Below the pieces are notes generated by a model. The model ran no database searches. It had not been told where the DNA came from and saw only the letters and a list, made by a program, of their open reading frames with translations. This document shows positions 36,945 through 46,800 of a stretch of DNA of 64,000 bases, piece by piece. The first letter of the stretch is position 1. Every line of letters starts with the position of its first letter. The DNA is taken from assembly GCA_052034865.1 (NCBI GenBank), contig JBPOIC010000009.1, positions 23,254 to 87,253 on the forward strand, written 5' to 3'. The position numbers and the translations under genes were made by a program. This DNA is from JBPOIC01 sp052034865 (GTDB lineage: Bacteria > UBA10199 > JADFYH01).

Positions 36945-37033
36945 GGGGATGGGGAAGAAGAGACAGGGGGAAAGAAGATAAAATTCAGAAGGACGACAAT
37001 TTCGTTTTTGCGAGCGGAACGTCTTGTCGTTTT

Positions 37034-37099
37034 GTAGGGGCGAGGCTTGCCTCGCCCTTTCGAATTCAAAAGTCGGGGCGTATTGCAATACGCCCCTAC
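37034..37099. repeat. REPIN-like pair of inverted GTAG-headed palindromes
   Basis: Two perfect palindromes face each other. The left one is GTAG followed by GGGCGAGGC-TT-GCCTCGCCC (37034-37057; the last G of GTAG is unpaired). The right one is GGGGCGTATT-GC-AATACGCCCC followed by TAC (37075-37099). Both outer ends read GTAGGGGCG inward, the arrangement of two REP sequences with conserved GTAG heads. Imperfect 19 bp direct repeats (one mismatch) flank the element at 36992-37010 and 37111-37129. It separates the glycosylation module from sodB and could end transcription from both sides. No RAYT transposase is visible here. Confidence 0.75.
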
Positions 37100-37156
37100 G
37101 ACAGGGCAATGACGACAATTTCGTATTTGTGTTTCATTACACGAAAAACTTCTTTT

Positions 37157-37756
37157 TCATCCCTGCACCTCATCAAAACGCTGTGCCACATCCTCCCAGT
37201 TCCACACATTCCAGACGGCTTCAAAAAAATCGGCTTTTTTATTTTGATATTGAAGATAGTACGCATGTTCCCACGCATCCAGGACCAGCAGGGGAGTGCT
37301 TGCCTGGACGAGGTTGGATTGATGGTCATAGATCTGTTCAATGAGAAGCTGCTCGCTTAAAGGATCCCATACCAGGGCAGCCCAGCCTGATCCCATGATG
37401 CTTCCTGCCACAGCGTTGAGCTGTTTTTTAAATTTTTCAAATCCTCCAAAATCGCGTTCGATTGCCTGGGCAAGCTCTCCTGAAGGTTTCCCCCCTGACT
37501 TTGGGGCCATGTTTTTCCAGAAGATGGAATGCAGCACATGGCCGGAAACATTGAAGGCGAGCGATTTCTCAAGACTGGCAATCTGGGCAAAATCTTCTTT
37601 TTGCCTGGCTGCTTCCAGCTTTTCCAAAGCGACATTTGCGCCCGAAACATAATTGGCGTGGTGTTTTTGATGATGGATTTCCATGATCTTTCCGGAGATG
37701 TGGGGCTCGAGGGCCGAGAAATCATAGGGGAGATCGGGTAGGGTGTAGGATGACAT
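37157..37756 (-). CDS. sodB: Superoxide dismutase (Fe/Mn family)
   Basis: 199 residues from the second of two adjacent ATGs, with AAGGAGGAA upstream. Metal ligands are His in HHQKHHANYV, His in SGHVLHSIFWKNM, and Asp/His in LDAWEHAYYLQY. The position usually holding Gln in Mn enzymes appears as His in IYDHQSN, as in archaeal-type Fe or cambialistic dismutases. It dismutates superoxide in the cytoplasm; there is no signal peptide. Metal preference is not certain from sequence. Confidence 0.92.
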   Translation of the reverse strand: MSSYTLPDLPYDFSALEPHISGKIMEIHHQKHHANYVSGANVALEKLEAARQKEDFAQIASLEKSLAFNVSGHVLHSIFWKNMAPKSGGKPSGELAQAIERDFGGFEKFKKQLNAVAGSIMGSGWAALVWDPLSEQLLIEQIYDHQSNLVQASTPLLVLDAWEHAYYLQYQNKKADFFEAVWNVWNWEDVAQRFDEVQG

Positions 37757-37778
37757 CATTTCCTCCTTCTTTGCGGAC

Positions 37779-37797
37779 AAGGGGACAATGTCCCCTT
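37779..37797. repeat. 19 bp palindrome upstream of sodB
   Basis: AAGGGGACA-A-TGTCCCCTT is a perfect palindrome with a one-base centre, 22 bp before the sodB start. On the minus strand it is preceded by CGT, so it reads GTAAGGGGAC, similar in style to the REP heads 700 bp away. It may be a solitary REP-type repeat or an operator for sodB. Confidence 0.55.
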
Positions 37798-37856
37798 ACG
37801 TTCCATCTCATAAATATTGCGGAGAGGATCCTGAAGGAAAGAGTGACTGATTAAAA

Positions 37857-40800
37857 TTAATGAAGGAGTTTGCGAATCAGCAGGTGCGAAATATAGCTCA
37901 TATGACCCGTGAGGACAAAACGCTTGGTGATCATCTGAGCCCAGTTGGGATTGTTGTGTTTGAGCATGCCGCCGTTTTGCTCATCGTGGGCGTCGGTGAG
38001 TGCGCCTCCCTGGCCGCCGGAGTTGAATTCATCCAGCAAGACCGCTTCAGGAGAAGGTTTGATAAATAAGGCATTGGCTGGAATGTGGCCACTATTGACC
38101 ACATAGTCTGCATATCCATTCCGAACTTCCCGAAAGGCGTCCGCCAGACTGGGACCCTGAGGATCTTTGGGATCGGCCGGGTTTTCCATGAGGACTCGTG
38201 CCTTGCCAAAACGATTCATGAGGTTGGCATCCAGCGCATAGCGAACAGGCTCGCCATTCAGATTTTCCTGGGTGGGATTCATCGCCACAAAAAGTGCGTC
38301 CACAAAAGACAGGCGATATAAAAGAGAGGGCAGATCTCTTAACTTTGTAAATCGCGGGGGAAGGGGAATGACACTGACTCCGTTTTTGCGCAAGTCCTCC
38401 ATCTGACTTCTAAATTCAGTCTGGCTGGCAGCGGGCACTTTATCTAGATCCTCATTAAAGTAATAAACGACGGGTTGTTCGATGGAGGGATGGAAGAGAT
38501 TCTTATCAACTGAGAGCCGGAAGGCCAGTTTCATGACTTCTGATTCTGAAAGGCCCATCACTCCCACACGATCCAGATGAGTCGAGTACGGAATCATATG
38601 GGTAAGAGGAATCCCGCGCACGGAAGAAACCCACCCGTAAAGGCCTGAAGCTCCGCACGGCGCCGAGACAGATCCTCCTGTATCCGTTCCAATCGCCAGG
38701 CGTACTGGAAAATCCTTGAGCCCTAAAAGATAGGCCTCTGCAGAAGAAGAGCCTGCGGTATCATAGCCTGGTTTTACAGCATTGCCGACGGCCCCGTAGC
38801 CGTTTTCAAGCCCGGTTCCTCCCATGGCTCCTGCTGTTAAATTGCAAGGGATGGGAATGTAGCCTTCTTCGATCAGCTTTTGAACCAGGGGACTCATCGG
38901 CATGTCTTCGACATGAAGATTTTTGGATCCGGCATTCACAACCTGATCGAGTCCTCCAAAAAGATCTTTTACCAAAATGAATCTCTTAACGGTTTTTGTT
39001 TGATCTGCTTCGCTCACCAGGGCCTGAATTTTCTTTCCAAGGATTGTGTCTTTAAGACTCCTTGGAAAAACAGCGCCGTCGTCTGCAACCGGGTGGCTCA
39101 AGATCATATTGTAGATATCCTGATGTGAAAAAGCGCCCCGCTGCAATTCCTCAATATATTTTTTATCGGATAAATTTTTAATCGAGGCACGTGCAGCTTT
39201 TCGATTGGCGGTGTCTTCTTCCGCTGCGTGCCTAGCATAAGTGGAGGGGATGGCTGTTTCTGCCGGGATTTTGCTATCCGTCAAAGGATAGCCATTGTCT
39301 TGAAGCCCGTAGCAATCCTTGTAGAGAGTATCTGGAATCTCGTCTTTATGCAGTTGAGGCGAAAATAAACGGACGTTTTCCTGTAGATCTTTCAAAAGCT
39401 CGCGACATAGTTTTAGCTTGGCGTAGGAGTCTGCGAGATAATCGGCTGCTTCCTTGGGCGCCAGCGGGCGGATGGCCGCGCGGGCACGTTCTATTACGGT
39501 CGCCTGATCGCGTTTATTCCAGTAGCGTGTGCGGTCCGCAAGATTTTCATAGAGTGCTGGAGAGAAATCAAAGCGTAAGCTTCCCCGCAAAATATTGGAG
39601 AGTGCAACACCTACGGAGGGTGCAACGCCTACCAACAGTCCCAACGCAAGATTTCCAAGGCTTTGAGGCGTGGCAGCAGGATTTTGGCTGAACCAGTGCA
39701 GACCAACGAGAAAGGGGGTGAGAACAACTCCCAGATTGGCCACCCGAGTGGCGATTCTTCCCAAATCTTCCTGATAGGCCTTTCTGAAGGCTGAAAAACG
39801 GGGCTCACCGCGCCCCTCGTGGACCCAGTTTTCGACGCTGGCGGTCATGCGCCGGACGCGGTCAAAGGCTTTATCGGCGGATTCTTCAATGTAAGTTTGA
39901 TAGGCGGGGTTTTGTTTTAAAAACCCTGCGTTTCTCTCTTTTCTCGTTTTTTGGATTTCGGGATCGGTTTGATGCCCCTTTGGCTTCAGATGGGCGGGAT
40001 CTGTTTCAAGCATCCAGTGAGTGAGGGCGTAAAAATCGCTGATCTTCTCCAGGCTCTGATCCAGGGCATTAGTGGCGAAGTCAATTCTACGATTAAATTC
40101 AATTCGTTGTTGAGGAATGAGTGTGAATAAATTTGGAAGCTCAAGCTGACACCTAACAAAATCGCCCAGCGCTTTTGAATTTTTTAGAAGTTCGTTTTGT
40201 GCCTGATGATAGTTTTCCAAAAGAGCTGAGATTTCCTCAAGGGTTTGAGCCGATCTTTTTCGTCCACTTTCCACTTCATTCCGAACAATTTCATCTTTTG
40301 TTTTGCTGGCATCCAGGGTTTGCCCGTTTGCATTCAAGCTGCTTTCTTTTGCCGCTGCAATGCGCATGGGTCTTTCATCCCTTTCATCCCGTTGCTCATC
40401 AAGGGCCAGCGAAAGTTTGGCAGCAAGTTGTTCGTGAATTCTTTTCAATGCCTGAAATCTGATATTCAGACTTCCCAAATAGCGTATCACATGAGTGAAT
40501 TCGCTCAGTCGACCTGTCTGACTTGCACATTCTTCAAAAAGCACAGCGAGTTGTTTCAGATGCTTCTCGCTCAACTCCATTGATTTTTTAAGCTCCTTCT
40601 CCTGCGATCTCATGTAATCAATCCGACCGATTTTTTCCGCAGAGATTCGTGCCTCTTTTTCTGCCTGGGCCCCGCGATAGAGGGAGTAGCCCGTCACCGC
40701 CGTCGAGCCTAAAGAGAAGAGAAATAAAATTCCATAAGCCAGATGGCCTGCAAGATTTGTGGGAGTAAAGTCTGCCGAAGGAAGATAAAACTGTTTGGCC

Positions 40801-43800
40801 ATCACGGCATCGGTCACAAGACCCACGCAGAAGCTGACACCCGCAAATAAAGGGTGGGCCAAAACTGAGCCAAGGGCAGGGGATTTAAAAATCCGTGTGG
40901 CCACCGGGACTGCGGCCAACAGGGCAGCACCCAGGCCAAAAGCCCCTCCAGGAAAATTTTGAGGATAAAGAGACGTGGCATCCAGAGCAGCCAGAAGACC
41001 GGTCGCCAAAATACCGCCAGCCATGGTTTTGCGGATTCCATAAGAGATGTAATCTCCCATGGCGACATTTCGCCATAAAGAGATCACCCGCTTTCGGGTA
41101 TTCTGGGCAATCGCGGCGAATCTTCGAGTTTTCGTCGGAGCGATTTCATCCACGGCCTCTTTTCGTGTTCTACGAATGAGATGTCTGAGTTTCTGGAATC
41201 CGGCCACGGCCACAAGAGGCAGGCTTACCAGGGCTGTGTCGGCAGAGAGAATGTTTGATTCAGGGGCCTGAACGACAGGGTGAGATATAGAATCGGTGAG
41301 AGTTTGCGCTTCATTATTTCCCTTCACCAACCCCAAGCCCGCTATAGCCGCCAAAACGGGAGTGGCGGGCTTTGATTTTTTCGAGGAGGGAGTATCTTTG
41401 TCGGCATAGCGACTGACCAAAACTTCAAGTTTTTGAAGAGCTTCTGTTACGGGTTTGTTTCTTTTGTCGATCAGGCGACTCCAGTCGAAGGAAGGGGGAG
41501 CAGGTAAAGGCTTTTGGCCTTTTTCGACATTGAAAAGATAATCGGACACCTCTTTACAAAAACCAACGATCCAGGGGCGGTCTGAATAATCCATATGCGC
41601 CTTATAAAGATCGTGCTGAATGCGATCCCACTCATCGATCGCCCGAGTGCGAATCTGGAGCTCCAGGCCAAATCCTTCGATATCCATCACCAGATGCAAA
41701 CCGCGATATCCGCTCGTTCTTCCAATCAACAAACTTTTTTCGTGATCTTCTTCCAAGGAAGGAAATCCCTCAGCCATATCCGCAGAAATTTCATTTAAAT
41801 CATCTACATTCACTTCCCCTTCTTGGTTGATTGAATTCCGAATCTGAATGCGCAGGGAGGAAGGGAATTTTCCATCTTCAATATGGTTCAGTCGTTCTTT
41901 AAGGTTTCGGTAAAATTGAATCGCAGCGAAATGATCTTCGAAAACACGCCGTGTTCGGCAGACGTCTGTCAGATAATCGAGAGAGTAAACTTCTCTTCCC
42001 ACCAGCTTTTGAATGAGTCCATAAGCAGTTTTAAAATGTTGAGGGGGTTTTGTTTCATCCTTTGGAACCACCTCTTTTTGAATTTCGGGGTTCTCTGAAA
42101 GCAAGGCATCGATAAAGGACTCGGCTTTTGGAAGGACGGGATGATGCGATTCCACAAGGGTTTGAGCGATGTGGTAAGAGGTCTGAACAGCCGAACTCAG
42201 TTGAACCTGAAGGCGCTCGATATTCTGAAGATGTTCCTGGGCATCCAGAAGTGTCGTCTGCCCCAGAGCTCTCAGATCATTTTGTGCGTCTGCCAGATCC
42301 TTGAGAAGCGCAGGTGTTACGGGAGCGAGCTGGGCAATCTGATTGAGTTTTGTAAGATCCTCAATCGCACGTTGTGCCTGATGAAATTCTTTTGAATCAG
42401 GATCTGCAGTCTCCATTCGATGAACAAGAGATTCCAGAATCTGAAACGAGTTTTTGAGGGTTGCTGGAAGATTTGGGCAAAGATGAGGATTGCTGCGATC
42501 TTTCGCGCGCTTTATCTGGCCTTCGAGTCGCAAAACGAATTTCAAGGAAACACCCGTGTGTGCGGGATGATCATGAAAGGAGCTCAACCTCTTCGACAGG
42601 TTCTGAAGCGCTAGCGCATATCTTGAATTTGAAGCCGGAGAGTGACTGGGAGGAGGCTCCGTAACAGGATGTCTATCCGTTTCATCATCGATGAAATCTC
42701 TTTCATCAAGTTCTACGATCTCAAGCTCTGGGTCGTCTTCTACCACTTCAAGTACATCAGAAGGAAGTTCCTCAATGTGAATGAGTGGATCGTTCCCTTC
42801 ATTCGCTTCTTGGTATGGGCGATTTTCATCTTGAGGATTTCCTTCATTATTTTGTCCGTCCCCTTGACCCGAAAATGAGTGCGTCGTTTCTCCCAAGGAG
42901 CCAGTGCTTTCCGCTGGCGATTCTGGTGTCACAGGTCTTGTAGACGCATCCGCTAAAGGTTGGGTTGTCGATGGGGCAAAAAACGCAGTTCCCATGCGGC
43001 GATAACCCATTAAAAGGACTCCAAGACCCACGAGGGCAATGGTGGGTAAGGAAGGAGCGGAGGAAAAGGTCTGAGTTGCCGAGCTCAAAAGTTCAGGATT
43101 TGCAGCAAAACTTTCAGAAGGATTTAAAAAGCTTAATAGCCCATAAACAGCAGGAACCGAGGCCGCCGCCATCGCAAATTTATTGAGCAAGGAAGAGGAC
43201 TGGAGAGGAGTTGCCTTAATTATCTGGGTCTTTAAAAAGGTTTTTGAAGCATCTGTTTCGCCAGATGGATCTGTTTTAAGCGATGAAACCAGGATTTCAG
43301 AAAATCGGGGAATTTCCATCTGACGCATCAGAAGATCAAATCGATCTTTCGCATCGACGTTATTCGGTGAAGAAGATTCGCGAACCTCCGAAGCAGACGA
43401 GATCAGATGATCAAAAGAATCACGTACAAGACTGGGGGCGAACACCTCGGTGACGCCCTGAGATGCGAGCCTGGCCAGAAAGGTCGTTTCGAGGGCCGAT
43501 TTTTGATCCTCTGCCAGGGCTTCTCCTTCCCCTGCTCTTAAAGCCTCATTCCAGGTTTTCTTAAGCTCTCTTTCGAGCAGGATACGGGCCGCAATTTGAA
43601 GGCCTTGTTCGGAAGAAATATCCGTTTCATAAGCAAGATCCTGATTCGTTCTTGCCGTCGCCATCTGCGAAGAAAGAATTTCCGAGACGGAATTCACGGA
43701 AAGTTGGGCAGAAGGGATAAGACCGACGCGTCTTTGAATCAGATCGATCAGATTTAAAATTTTTCCTTCTTCCGGGTGTGAAATTCTGGGAAGTGAAAGA

Positions 43801-46800
43801 GAAGCGGGTTTAAGCTGCGATTTAGCGGTTGAAGCAGAAGACGGCTCCGCCTTCAGGGTTGTGGGTTGAAGATGGGAATCCGCTGATTTTGCCGAAGGGG
43901 TTGAGGATCTCTGGTAAAGAGAAGCTTTTGCACTTTTTGCCAACGCAAACGATTCGCCCTGGCCCTGGCCGGTGGCGCAGGCCTTGACCAGTTGATAAAA
44001 CTCCTCCCAACTCATCTGCGGCGTTTTTCCCTCCAAAAGTTTCAACAGGATATTGTCCGCAGATTCTTCCGCTATTTCTTTAAGAACTCCTGGCACAAGC
44101 CCCCGCAGACTCACCATTGATCGGTGCAGGGCGCGGGTAAGAACTTTTCTGAATACCGATTGGGATCCGCCATTTTTAAGAGCGATGCTTGTGGCCTCGG
44201 CCACTTCTTTTTCGAAAGGACCGGTGAGCAGCATCGAAAAACCGGTCGCCAGCGATTGTTTGATCCAGGCGAACAGGGTGTCGATCTCTCCTTCACGGAT
44301 CTGATCTGAAAGATTCGCAACTACATTGCCCGCCACCGACATGCGTGCGCCGGTTGTAAACCCATGCACCCCGCGCCGGGCGGCTTTTTCTGACCAGTGC
44401 AAACCTTTCTCTGCCAGTTTTCTTTCTGCAGACATTTCTCTTACGAGCGTGCGCGCCTGCAACCCTTCATTGCGTGCAAAGGCGCCCGAGAGCCTGCCAG
44501 TGCGCACGGAAGATCCCCATGACTTTGCGAGAGTCTGAAGGGCCCGCTCTTCACGAAACGATTTAAGCCCGGCTTTTATGCCGCGTCCCATCCGCATTTC
44601 CTTGGCAAACATTTTTCCGGCACGCGCAACCGCCGCCCCTTCTGCGAGACCACCAGTGAGGACTTCGAGGGCGATCATTTCTCCGATGGTTTCTCCCAGA
44701 CTGAACAAATCCTTTCCAACCGAGGCATCCAGACCGCTTAAGGCGGCGTGAAGATCGCCACCGTCTTTCATCTCGGAAGCTAAAATCTGAAGCTGTGTTT
44801 GAATCTGACTGGTATCTTTTGCCTGTGACAAAGATTCGATCAATGCATCCATTCTTCCGTTTGCCAGACGAATTACCTGACGGATGTCTGCCTGCTCGCC
44901 GGTCAGATAGAGAGCAATTTGACCCGGCGCGGAATAGCCGGCGGCACGATAAAGAAAGCTCTGTTTTTTATAGGAATACCAAAGTTCGCGCTGGGTGGTG
45001 CGGAGGGCGTAAATCAGTCTTTGAACCTCAGGTTTTAATTTTTCATTCGTGAGGTTGACTTGAGGATTTTCAAGCGAGAGGGCCTGATGCATGTCTTCAC
45101 AGGCGTCAATTTCATTCGAGATCTTTTCAAGATCGCGGAAGGCAGATTTTTGTGCCGCGGGAAGATCTGCATACATCTTTTCGATCTTGTCTCCCCGATA
45201 TAAAAAACTCAGCGTCCACTCGTAGGACTTTTCCAAACCAGAGCGCTGCTCGGGATCCTCACCTTTCAGAAAATAACCGATTCTTTTGCAAAGACTTTTC
45301 AGATCGATTTCTGAGGCCAAGTGATCGGCCTCTGATAAAAAACGATCGAGCTGGTTTAAAACCAGGGCGCGGGTTTTCGCGCTCGTGTATGTGCCGTTCG
45401 TATCGGCCGTCCAGTTGGCGTTATCTACCGTTACCAGCCAAAGATGGAGGAGTTTGGATTTCACCTCTGATTTAAGATCTCTTTGATCTTTCAAATCCAG
45501 ATACTCTTTCGCACGCCGTGAAAGACGCTGCGGTGAAAGATCAGCATACATCTCTTCAGATCTTAACACCGAGATTTCCTGGGGATGATAGCGGTATTGC
45601 AATTCGATTCTTTTCTGCTGGGCTTCTTTTTGGGCGGCATATTTCAGAAGGCGCTCGCCATAGTGTGTGGCCTGCTGAAGACTTTCGGAATCAATGCCAG
45701 TGTCTTCATCCATGCCCAGCAGTTTGATCCCCTGATCAAACCCTTCTTCCAATGGCTTGGGCACCGCGCGTTTCAGATCGGCCACACTGCTCACGCCAAA
45801 GCTCGAAAGCTTTTTTTCAAAAAGTCTTCTGAGATGAGAAGGAATGATTTTCTGATCATCTGCCAAACACATCATTTCTTTCAAGATGATCGCACGAAAA
45901 GCAGGGGGATAATGCATCGGATCGTGCAGGATAGCATTCAGACGACTGCGCCCTTCGGGACTTGATAAACTTCTTTCGACAAAACGGGTGTAGCTGACGG
46001 TTGCGATCGATTTCTGAAATCGATGAAGAAGCTCCTCACAGGATGTGGCGTCCGGAATTTCTGAAGGATCTGCCTCCGGATGAATTTCGGCATAAAGAAT
46101 CTTTAGCAGCGGAAGGAATTCTTTTTGGGCAAGGACCTGGTGATAGGAGGCCAGCAGATGCTGGTTGAGGGCCATTCCATCGATGGACACCTGGGCGATG
46201 AGAAACTGTTTGAACTCTTCAAAACTCTGAACATTGATGCGTTTGAGATCTAGGTATCCTTCTTTTTGAAATACGGAATGGACGAGAGGTCCCAGAAGAT
46301 CTTTCAGGTGGGCTGAAATTTTCTCGTGAGCGCGAGTGAGAGAGGGAGAAGGTTGCGTGCTCACACCTTCGTTATTTTTATCAAATTGATCGGGGCCTTT
46401 TTTTGAAATTTTTTCGATCAGGATCTTTTGAAGGCTCTTGGCTTTTTCTTCAAAGTGATCGGATTTTTTTCCTAAAGCCAGGTTCAGCTGGGCGGCCTTG
46501 GCGTAGAAAAACTGAAGGGCCTTTAAATTCTCCGGCTCTTCTTTTTCAAGTTTTTGAATTTGTTCACAGGTCTTTGTCCAGATTTCTTCCAGCCGCTCAT
46601 CCAGACGCGTCAGCGCTTCTTTGGCCCAGGAAGGTTGAAAATCCAGCCCTGAAAGATCGCTCTCAAAAGAGATTTGATGGGCTTCAGTGGGAATGTAATT
46701 TCCCGTTGGTTTTTCCAAAAGAGGCGTACTGGTGTTTTCTCCTTCTCCTGAACGATTTTGATTGCGATCCATCTTGAGCCCTTCCAGCGACTGGCTCATG

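Noticed and set aside
43822..46777. Many open frames opposite the giant gene and the RND gene
   Set aside because: They mirror the long coding frames, lack ribosome sites and recognisable motifs, and have Arg/Ser/Phe-rich shadow composition.
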